Part shown: one piece after another, positions 56,018 through 64,000 of the stretch
Numbering within the stretch: position 1 is the stretch's first letter
Layout of the letters: every line of letters starts with the position of its first letter
From: Pseudopithomyces maydicus
Lineage: Eukaryota > Ascomycota > Dothideomycetes > Pleosporales > Didymosphaeriaceae
DNA: 64,000 nucleotides
Direction of reading: 5' to 3'
Assembly: GCA_026873275.1 (NCBI GenBank)
Contig: JANTUC010000001.1
Span: forward strand, 1,798,001 to 1,862,000
The notes under the pieces: model-generated
What the model saw: only the letters and a program-made list of their open reading frames with translations
The model's database searches: none
Told to the model about the DNA's origin: nothing
Translations under genes and position numbers: made by a program

Positions 56018-58174
56018 ATGGTGGTTCTCAAGCAAGCTTTCGCGGCGGCAGCGTTGGCGGCTCAGGCTGTAGCTGTGGACATCATTGTCAAGTCGAGTGG
56101 CGGTAATGAGACCGGTAAATTTGGACATCCGTTCGGATACGGCTTTTTGCACGAGGTAAGACTTCAATTGTGTTGCCAGGCTAACATTGCGATACTAACA
56201 ATGATTAGGATATCAACAACTCTGGCGATGGCGGTATCTACGCTGAGTTGATCCAGAACCGTGCTTTCCAGTACTCTAAAGCGTTCCCCGTCTCTACGGC
56301 GCACTATTTCCCCATCAATGGTGCAAGCCTTAGCATCCAGAATCTCTCCCAGCCACTCTCGAAAGCATTGCCTGCCTCGATGCGCGTGGCTGCTGGAGGT
56401 AACAGCACTGGGTACAACACTGGGAAAATTGGTTTCGAGAACGAAGGGTACTGGGGCATTGGCGTCAGCCAACAAAAGTACACTGGTTCGTTTTGGGTCA
56501 AGGGCTCATATGAGGGCTCCTTCACCGCATCGCTCCAGTCCAACCTTACAGATGAAGTCTTCGCCTCGGTTGAGATCGAGAGCAAATCTGTAAGCGACGA
56601 ATGGGTTGAGCACACCTTCGAGCTCGAGCCCGAAAAGACCGCACCCAACTCGAACAACACTCTCGCCATCACCTTTGACGCAGCTGACGCCAAGGATGGG
56701 CATCTCGACTTCAACCTGATTAGCTTGTTCCCCCCGACGTACAAGAACAGGAAGAATGGGTTGCGAGTGGACTTGGCCGAGGCCCTTGCAGAGATGAACC
56801 CCTCTTTCCTTCGGTTCCCTGGTGGCAACATGCTCGAGGGTCTTACAAACGACACATACTGGGACTGGAAAGACACACTTGGTCCGTTGAAAGAACGTCC
56901 TGGATTCCAGGGTGTTTGGAAATACCAGCAGACCCATGGATTGGGTATCATGGAATACCTTGAGTGGGCCGAGGACATGAATCTTCAGATCGGTAAGTGT
57001 TCTCCTGGGCTTTCTTCACTGTGCAGTTTCTAATCAATGCACAGTACTTGCGGTCTGGGGAGGTCTAGCTCTTAACGGAGATGTGACGCCCAAGGAGCAC
57101 CTCCAGCCCTTCATCGAAGACGCCCTTAATGAGATCGAGTTCGTCAGCGGGCCCGCAGACTCCACCTGGGGCGCGAAGCGTGCAGCACTCGGTCACCCAG
57201 AGCCTTTCGAGCTCAACTACGTTGAAGTTGGCAACGAAGACTGGCTAGCAGGATACCCCGGTGGATGGGAATCGTACAAGGAGTACCGTCTCTCCATGTT
57301 CTACGAGGCCATCACTGAGAGATACCCACACATCCAGGTCATCAGCTCGGCTGCATCCAGTGATCGTACTGACGAGGGTGAAACCGGAGGCCTCGACTTC
57401 TCCAAGACTCCTGGTGTGATCGGTGACTACCACCCCTACCGCCGCCCCGACGAGCTCGTTGAGGAGTTCGACCGCTTCGACAACGACATCGGCCACATCA
57501 TCGGCGAGGTTGCAGCCACGCACGTGAACGGTGGACAGGATCCTCGCTGGGACGGACCGCTCGCCGCGTACCCATGGTGGCAAGGAGCCGTCGGTGAGGC
57601 TATCTCCCTGCTCGGATACGAGCGCAACTCAGACCGCATTCCCGGAACCTTCTACGCTCCTGTCATGAAGAACATGAATCGCTTCCAGTGGGCCATCACG
57701 CTGCTCCAATACTCGGCCGACCCCAAGCAGACCACCAGGGCCGTGACATGGTACTGCTGGAGCTTGTTCTCCCACAGCCCAATCAGCCACACACTCCCAA
57801 CATCCAGCAACTCGAGCTACGGCCCGCTTTACTGGATTGCCGGACGGGACGAGGCCAGGAATGATGCATTGGTGTGGAAGGGCGCTGTTTACAACACCAC
57901 AAACAGCAGCTCAGTACCAGTTTCGGTGCATTTCCAGGGCGTGACTCCAGGAACCAAGGCCGCTTTGACTGTCCTCACGAACTTGGGCGAGAACGGGTAC
58001 GCGTTCAACGACCCATACACGGGTGTCAACGTTGTCAATACGACGACCAGCGAGTTGAGTGCGGGCGCAGGCGGTGCCTTTGAGTTTGTCCTGCCAGAGC
58101 TGAGTGTCGCAGTATTGGACACAGGGAAAGCGGGTAATTCGACAGGTTACAGGAAGCGATCATTGCGTTTATAG
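56018..58174 (+). CDS. Alpha-L-arabinofuranosidase, GH51
   Basis: Exons 56018-56155, 56209-56992 and 57045-58174 give 683 residues. A signal peptide (MVVLKQAFAAAALAAQAVAV) is followed by the GH51 N-terminal part (FGYGFLHE|DINNSGDGGIYAEL across intron 1), then a carbohydrate-binding-like insert (TGSFWVKGSYEGSFTASLQS). The barrel follows with SFLRFPGGNMLEG and the catalytic acid/base in YVEVGNEDW (about E372) and nucleophile in IIGEVAAT (about E462). The C-terminal jelly-roll segment ends VAVLDTGKAGN. The enzyme removes L-arabinose from arabinoxylan and arabinan outside the cell. It would work with the GH11 xylanase at 23 kb on the same polymer, though they are far apart. N-glycosylation sequons are many. 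Confidence 0.96.
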
Positions 58175-58491
58175 ATGGAGAATACGAAGTAGATAAATGA
58201 GGGTAGACGCGGAAGAAGCGCGCTCGGACCTTCCCCGCAGCTCCGATTGATGATGATCGACGCAATGTAGGAAATCATGAATGAACACGTCACTTTTGCC
58301 CGTCCGACATTCCTTTGAGATGATAATTTTATCGTGAATTTCACCTGGGTTTCACTCACAAGAAGCCCGCCAGAAACGCCCATCACTCTTTCCCGCTCCG
58401 AGTTCGCACCTTCCCTCCGCGTCCCATTGTCACGCCCTCGCCACACCTGCGACACCCTCATCAAGACCGAAACGTCCTCGTCGCTGCTACA
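58175..58491. other. Intergenic, 58175-58491
   Basis: This 317-bp stretch is the promoter region of the Mpv17-type gene. A C/T-rich stretch (CACTCTTTCCCGCTCCGAG and following) precedes the start, as in many housekeeping fungal genes. Confidence 0.4.
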
Positions 58492-59124
58492 ATGGCACTA
58501 CCAAAACTGCCGCCGATGGTGTCGGCCTGCGTTCTTTCGCTCTCGATAGGCTGCGTCTCGAATATCATCGCTCAGAGGCTCAAAGCCTACATGGACGACA
58601 CTCCTTTTGTCTTCGACTACACGCTGTTCTACCAGCTCACAGCCATGGGCCTGATAACGACGCCGATCAATTACTATTGGCAGAAGTGGCTAGAACACTT
58701 GTTTCCGGGAGAAAAGCTGGTCCATCGAACGCGCATACCGTCAAGCGGCGATGCGGAGAAGGGAGCATCCATACGGGACGATGGCGAAGATAAGCGCGCC
58801 ATCGACGAGGAAGTCTATGTGCGTGACTGGAGCAATGTCATCAAGAAGACCATCGCCGACTCCATGACGGGCGGCGCATTGCTCAACACGACTTTGTTCC
58901 TGGTCCTGCTTGGGCTCTTCCAGGGCAAGACTTGGATACAAATCGGAGACGACATCCGTGAGGAGGAACTGCAGATCATCTGGAACTCATACAAGATCTG
59001 GCCACTCGCAAACTTGTTCAGTTTTGCATGTGTGCCCGTGGAGAAGCGGATTGTCTTCCTCAGCGGCTTTGGCTTGCTCTGGAGCATCTACATGACCCTG
59101 GTTGCGTCGCGACTATCGAACTAA
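58492..59124 (+). CDS. Mpv17/PMP22-family membrane protein
   Basis: Single exon, 210 residues. The family blocks are seen in order: an N-terminal helix with SIGCVSNIIAQRLKAYMDD, then FDYTLFYQLTAMGLITTPINYYWQKWLE, VIKKTIADSMTGGALLNTTLF, and the C-terminal IIWNSYKIWPLANLFSFACVPVEKRIVFLSGFGLLWSIYMT written here in pieces: IIWNSYKIWPLANLF and VPVEKRIVFLSGFGLLWS. Members sit in inner mitochondrial or peroxisomal membranes and may form channels. A charged loop with SGDAEKGASIRDDGEDKRA separates helices 2 and 3. The gene ends one base before the end of the DUF829 gene on the other strand. Confidence 0.9.
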   Translation: MALPKLPPMVSACVLSLSIGCVSNIIAQRLKAYMDDTPFVFDYTLFYQLTAMGLITTPINYYWQKWLEHLFPGEKLVHRTRIPSSGDAEKGASIRDDGEDKRAIDEEVYVRDWSNVIKKTIADSMTGGALLNTTLFLVLLGLFQGKTWIQIGDDIREEELQIIWNSYKIWPLANLFSFACVPVEKRIVFLSGFGLLWSIYMTLVASRLSN

Positions 59125-59125
59125 T

Positions 59126-60040
59126 CTAAGCAGGTGAACCCTCATTCCAAGCCGTCTGCACCGCGCCCCAGTACCGTCCTTCGTCTTCGCGAATATGCCC
59201 TGTGTGGGCGCTCCTCTCGAATCGAACTCTCGTCACCTTCCAACCTTGCGCCTCGGCTTGGTTTGCGTGATCCTCTACCTCGTCGTCTCCAACCATCTCG
59301 TCCGCCTTGCTATACAAATATACCCTAGGTGCTTGCTTGGAAACAAGGGTGGCATCGCTGAGCTCGCGGCGGAGAACAGCTATAGTAGGCTCCCGACCGC
59401 TCACCTTATCTACCACGAAGAAACACGCCAAGAAAAGGTGTATCGTTGCCGAACCCAGCATTCTCCATAGCCAGAAGCGCGGCAACGACGTAGCTATCGC
59501 CTTGTGACTCCTCATCCAATCCCCATTGCCTGGCGCTGAATCGATCGCCAGTGCCCGCATGGGCAACGGTGAACCTTCGCGTTTGACCCATGCTTTGGCG
59601 AACTGTACCAGCTGGTTGCCTCCACCGTTGGAGAAACTGTGCACCAGGAATTGACCACCAGCCTTCACATGCTCTTTGACGATACCAATGGCTGGCGTCA
59701 GCAATTTGTCGTACGTCGCTTCACTGCGGAAGAAGTCGGCGAGTTCATTGCGTATCAAGACTATTCGTGCAGTGGGGAAAAGTTTCCGATATGTGACTGT
59801 GTATTTGGCTATGTGCTTTGTCGCTGCACCCATCCATGAGAAAAGCAGAATCAAGGGTTTCTCTTGCGTATAAGAGTCTGGTGTGAAGAGGTATGTGTTG
59901 TATCCGACCTTGTCGAAGTCGAACAAAGGCTTTGCGATTTCGGTTGCTGCTACATTTGCCATCTTTTGGCTTGCGAATGCAAAGTTGTGTGCTACTTTTG
60001 CGTCGTTTCTTTTGTCGAGATCCGGTAGATAGTCATGCAA
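59126..60040 (-). CDS. DUF829/TMEM53-type (PaxU-like) alpha/beta hydrolase
   Basis: Single exon. The open frame begins at 60040 (304 residues), but the start at 59962 (MANVAATEIAKPLFDFDKVG) looks more like family members. Features are LILLFSWMGAATKHIAKYTV, a nucleophile-elbow-like HSFSNGGGNQLV, IDSAPGNGDW, a hydrophobic segment FLACFFVVDKV, then YLYSKADEMVGDDEVEDHA and SAHTGHIREDEGRYW, which hold the Asp and His of a likely catalytic triad. The family is named after PaxU of indole-diterpene clusters and TMEM53, but most members are stand-alone genes. No indole-diterpene genes occur nearby. Enzyme activity is unproven. Confidence 0.88.
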   Translation of the reverse strand: MHDYLPDLDKRNDAKVAHNFAFASQKMANVAATEIAKPLFDFDKVGYNTYLFTPDSYTQEKPLILLFSWMGAATKHIAKYTVTYRKLFPTARIVLIRNELADFFRSEATYDKLLTPAIGIVKEHVKAGGQFLVHSFSNGGGNQLVQFAKAWVKREGSPLPMRALAIDSAPGNGDWMRSHKAIATSLPRFWLWRMLGSATIHLFLACFFVVDKVSGREPTIAVLRRELSDATLVSKQAPRVYLYSKADEMVGDDEVEDHANQAEAQGWKVTRVRFERSAHTGHIREDEGRYWGAVQTAWNEGSPA

Positions 60041-61684
60041 ATGTATGTATGCACGAGACGGATTATAGCCTATCTAGCACGGTACAGTCAGGACACGTGC
60101 TTGGCGTACAACAGCCGAGGTCCACGATCGATTGGTTGGAGACTCCTTGACCGATGTTGAACAAGAGTCGCACCGGCCCGTTGGACTTTCGGCATGACAA
60201 TGTCTCCGGGCGTTCACGTTGTCAGATTCAGCCTTGTATACTAAATACACCCAAATCAGATGCGTGGCCGTCGATAATTGAGGTAGGCTGTAAAGCCAAT
60301 AACAATTAATTACACAATTTTACGAAAAGCAGAATTCGAAGCACATGCAGTGCAATATATGTATTTCGGATAATAGCAGCTTATCTGTGTTATAAGCCAT
60401 TAATGTTCTAGAATGTCAATCGTCACTTGCAAGTGATGCCCTCTTCCAAAATACTCAGTACCCGGCTTCCGTTCACTCAGCCAGGTCGTTAGGTAGCAAA
60501 CCTAAGGCGAAGAGGCTTGCTATGGTGAGCTAAGGCTGTAAGACTAAATTCTACGGGTTTGTCTATATTGCACTATCTCTGACCCAACTAGGAAGCCGGT
60601 TTACAACTTAGTCGACCATTTACATTATGTGACAAAGCAGTCCTATCCCGTTGTAAAAAATTGAGCAGTAAATCAGACATGTGTTCCTTCCTGTATTTTA
60701 CCCTCCTCACTACTGATATAGAAGTGGCCCTTGAGTGAGATATATCTTTCACCTGGAAGCGTCTTGCTATGAAAACTCATGCCGCGGAGGAGTAAAACCA
60801 ACCCAAGCTCACGGGAATTTCTTTTTCGACGGTGGCGGTCAACGAACCAACCAATGATAAAGTTTAGGCCCCCAACCTAAGCTTGGCATCTCACGGGCGA
60901 TAGGTTCGAGGGGAACGGTTTTTCTAAGGAAAATCCTTCCTCTAGAACATGGCACAGCACAATGAGAGGCGTTCGGAGAAGGTTCTTCGTTCCGGAACAG
61001 TGTATGTATCAATCCAGGTTGACGTTGCTGAAGAAACCAGGATGGTGTGCCTCTATGATGGCGCCAAGCAGTGCGGAAGACCGTGTATGAGCTACTCGAG
61101 GTAGTGTTACGCTAACACCGCTATGACCTGTGGTGAGGAAACGCCCCATTCGAATTCAGGGCAACATCTGAACCCACGGATGTAAGCATGCAACGTTCAA
61201 GGAGAGCGGTGGAAATACAATCATCTCCCCAGTCGAATCACCAAAGACGATACACCCACGCTCAGAACAATTCACACACACATCCATATCTCATCAAAAC
61301 ATGCATCAGTTAATCCATCTTCAATACTCAGCCACTCTCGGTTATTTTCCTGTGCAAATGGCCCCATCCCTCTTGAAACAGCCACAGCGGCGACTCGAAA
61401 TGATGCGGATAGGGATCTACCTACCAGAAGCCCCACACGTGCTATTCTTGTACCTCGAGGCCTCCCAGTGACATGCTCAGCCTAGTACTATGCAATGTCA
61501 CGCAACAAAACCGGTTCATAGCCGTTGCGTTCTCCCGCTGTCGCTGCCTGTTGGATCGATCACCCTACCTGAATATCGATTTTTTGTACCTGGGCATTTC
61601 TTGATATTGTACACACACTAATTTATAGCGTGGCGACGCTCTTTTAATCTCAATAGTCATTCGTCCAGGAGAGTAGTAGGAGGT
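60041..61684. other. Intergenic, 60041-61684
   Basis: About 1.6 kb lies between divergent genes. No gene, tRNA or clear repeat was found; a GGTTCGA at 60902 has no tRNA-like stems around it. Confidence 0.4.
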
Positions 61685-62775
61685 ATGCGAACCACGGTGT
61701 TACATGGCTTGCTGCTGGGACTGTGGGCGGGCCTGGCTCACGCTGATTGCTACGCGCACGATGGTATGTTTTCCCTGGTCTCGTGTCATAAGTACAAACA
61801 GCGATGGGATTGTGGCTAACGGGCATGTGATGGATAGGCGTCTTAGCAAGGAACTCGGCCGCTTTTCGCGAAGATTTTGAGATGGTATCCTGCGGGAACG
61901 GAACGAACAATTGCTGCTTCCAGGGCGACAAATGCGGATCCAATCTTTTGTGTATGAACAGCGAGGGAACACCTACACGACAGTATTGTGCTTTGTCGAG
62001 TTGGGAAGGCTGTTCGTCCATGTGCGCTGGTAGGCTTTCCTATTCCCTTACTGTCTATTGCGTATCACAATTTCATCCCGCTAACCCTTATCTTCACATA
62101 GATTACCCGAGTACCGGAACACTCCTCGTCGACTGCGGAAAGAACATGTACTGCTGCGGTGCTGTCGATTCGAGTTGCTGCGAGAACGACGACGAACACT
62201 ACTTCGTGGACCCCGAGACCGGAGAAGTAAAACATCCATCGAAGGCTACCGGCGCATCGGCAAAAGCATCACCAACATGGTGGACGGTTGACAGCAAAGC
62301 CCTACTCGCCGCCACAAGCATGTCGTCCGCATCGTCTTCCGCAACAGCCATATCTACCACCGAGTCGGCCAACCCTAGCACCACCGCTACCGCATCCACA
62401 ACCACGTCCACGCCATCCAATACCAGTTCCCCTGCTCCTGAAGAAGAAAAGTCAAGCGGTCTTTCTGCGGGAGCCGGCGCGGGTATAGGCATCGGAGCGG
62501 CCGCTGGTGTCGCGCTTGTCGGTGGACTGGCATGGTGGCTGTTAAAGAGAAAGAAGCAGCAGAATGCGTACGCGGCGCCAGCGGCACAGCATGTGGAAGA
62601 AGGACCGTATAATGGAGGCGCGTATGCGAGTGAACAGAAACCAAACGGCACCTACTATGCGCATCAAAGCCCGCAAACCAATCAAGTGCACAACTCGTTT
62701 CCGCCACAGGAGCTGGACAGTCACGCTGCCGTGCAGGAGATGCCGGGGGATCACTCTCGTGCGATGATGAAATAA
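61685..62775 (+). CDS. Cys-rich single-pass membrane protein with Ser/Thr stalk
   Basis: Exons 61685-61763, 61838-62029 and 62102-62775 give 314 residues. A signal peptide (MRTTVLHGLLLGLWAGLAHA) precedes an extracellular Cys-rich region with repeated pairs (CGNGTNNCCFQGDKCG, YCALSSWEGCSSMCA, CGKNMYCCGAVDSSCCEND). A Ser/Thr-rich stalk (about residues 150-195) follows, then a Gly/Ala-rich helix (GAGAGIGIGAAAGVALVGGL) ended by KRKK, so the tail is cytosolic. The tail is Tyr/Gln/Pro-rich. The plan resembles the Mid2/Wsc class of wall-stress sensors and many unnamed ascomycete surface proteins. The role as sensor is inference. Introns end GATAG and CATAG. Confidence 0.88.
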
Positions 62776-63364
62776 GATCGGGAGAGTTTATTGGTTGATT
62801 GATTTTCTTTGATACCCGGATTTTGTCGTTCAGTGCGATGTTGGAGATTCAGCTTGGTAAAAATATTGGCGATGGGGTTTGGATACTGGATTCAAATAGG
62901 CAATTTCTCAAGATTATGAGGATCCTGACATTTGCCGAGGGTGGATTATAATATATATCGTTGAGGATCAGAATTATTTAAGGAGATGTATCTTTCGGCC
63001 CGTTTATCAACTTGCTGTGGACCGATATTTCAAGGAATATCAAGTATATACTTAGTTTCGACATGGAACAAGAACTCGGGGCGTGATTCTGGCATGAACG
63101 TTATCACACTAGCAGTATTTTGAAAAGGTTACTACATGTAAGAATTCATAGCAACTATGTCAGAAAAGACTCAACTTCAAGTGAAGTGTTTGACTATCAC
63201 ATCGAGTCCCTTATCCACAGCTATTTCCATTGTCACATACGATACCATGAGAAGATTCGGAGGTTGACGATCAAAATCATGATTCAAAAATTAATTACAA
63301 TGTAAGCAGAACACCACCTCCCTCATCTATATATTTTGTTAACTCCTAAATTCAGCACCCCACT
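62776..63364. other. Convergent intergenic region, 62776-63364
   Basis: This AT-rich region holds the 3' ends of the membrane protein and DUF4360-type genes. No feature can be supported. Confidence 0.45.
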
Positions 63365-63987
63365 CTAGCACTTTCGCCATTGCAGGCCCCAAGTCGCCTT
63401 GCTGATATCGTACGTGCCCTTGTTACCTTGCACGACCGGTCGCGCATTGACGTTCAAAATTCCGGGGTTGCCATCAGCACCCGTACACTTGGACCAGGTA
63501 AGATCCGTCGTGCTTGATTTTACTTTCACGTAGTCCTTGATATCGGCGCCCGTGCATACTATCGATCCCCTCAGTACGCTCTGTTTTGGTGTCAGCAAAT
63601 GCTTCGATCTAAAAGAATCACTAGGAGAAGAAGCCATACCGTGTCCGCTGCGTTCTCGCTCCAGTACGCCGATGTGATGGTGTCCAGTTGGGTGCCGGAT
63701 GAGAGCTTGACGTTGCCTTCGTATGTGACTTCCTTGACGGCAACCTGCCACCCTTGCGATCCGCCGCTCGACTGGATGTGTAGCTCGCAGTTACCTGTGT
63801 CGTCGCCCTTGAGCTGGCTGAATGTGAAAGCCGGGCCGTCGCCAAGCTCGCCGTACACAGCCTTGACGGAACCAGAATCATTAGGGCATCCTGGACCCGA
63901 GAACTTGAGTGAGGTGATTTTGGGGGCGTGGTCCGGCGCGGCGAGGACGAGGGCCGGGACGGCAGCTAGCAAGAGAGCGGTGCGCAT
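63365..63987 (-). CDS. Small secreted protein, DUF4360-like
   Basis: Exons 63987-63640 and 63580-63365 give 187 residues. A signal peptide (MRTALLLAAVPALVLAAPD) is followed by ITSLKFSGPGCPNDSGSVKA and a beta-rich body with NCELHIQSSGGSQGWQVAVK, which resembles the DUF4360 family of secreted fungal proteins. Five Cys in the mature part include one in GSIVCTGAD and a terminal one in LQWRKC, likely disulphide-bonded. The intron (59 nt) has GTATGG and AACAG ends. Function is unknown; secretion fits a wall or host-facing role. The family match is by look only. Confidence 0.78.
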
Positions 63988-64000
63988 GATGGGTTGGGTG

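Noticed and set aside
60895..60920. GGTTCGA motif as a tRNA T-arm
   Set aside because: No pairing T-stem, anticodon arm or acceptor stem could be built around it.
1..64000. A full secondary-metabolite cluster around the two enoyl-reductase-type genes and the PaxU-like gene
   Set aside because: No polyketide synthase, NRPS, terpene cyclase or prenyltransferase is present, and the enzymes are scattered among housekeeping genes.

Overview
The window looks like a contig piece from a filamentous ascomycete. Genes lie on both strands and carry short introns (about 41-100 nt) with GTRNGT donors and CTAAY-like branch points. The families fit a plant-associated fungus: GH11, GH29 and GH51 enzymes, a HET-domain protein, a Zn2Cys6 regulator, a DUF1996 secreted protein and a FRE-type ferric reductase. 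Dothideomycetes/Pleosporales is my best guess, but it is inference. I saw no bacterial or viral genes, CRISPR, tRNA, rRNA or intact transposon.

Layout. 0-9 kb: an NmrA-like protein cut by the window edge, a PIN/PILS-type carrier, a D-aminoacylase-type amidohydrolase and a large protein of unknown function. 9-20 kb: a PHO84-type phosphate transporter, a ferric reductase with an SreA/Fep1-type GATA site just upstream, a damaged DHA1 MFS transporter and a Zn2Cys6 transcription factor. 21-28 kb: an MDR oxidoreductase, a GH11 xylanase, a head-to-head pair of nuclear RNA-processing-type proteins (NFKBIL1-like and NSRP1-like) and a GFA/CENP-V protein. 29-39 kb: an MGST3-like MAPEG protein, Mediator subunit 22, a disordered protein and a HET protein. 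39-44 kb: a DUF1996 secreted protein, a Cys-rich GPI-type surface protein and a GH29 fucosidase. 44-52 kb: a C2H2-like regulator, a FAD monooxygenase divergent from an NAD(P)-dependent reductase, an MDR enoyl-reductase-type enzyme and a tiny two-exon gene. 52-64 kb: a small orphan protein, a GH51 arabinofuranosidase, an Mpv17/PMP22 protein tail-to-tail with a DUF829 hydrolase, a Cys-rich membrane protein and a DUF4360-type secreted protein.

The main result of the hunt is a recurring defect pattern. Four otherwise conserved genes (NmrA-like, phosphate transporter, MDR oxidoreductase, NSRP1-like) each lose frame by exactly one base at a 5-7 nt homopolymer. One extra base restores the family sequence in each case and, in the three complete genes, makes the coding length divisible by three. 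This looks more like systematic consensus error than four independent mutations. Separately, a DHA1 transporter, and possibly MED22, carry an in-frame TAG where CAG is likely. The 44-52 kb group is the best candidate for a small metabolic gene group, but its link is only positional. No obviously new system was recognised.

Exon coordinates were worked out by hand from splice motifs, phase and family similarity. Family names come from recognising motifs, not from searches.
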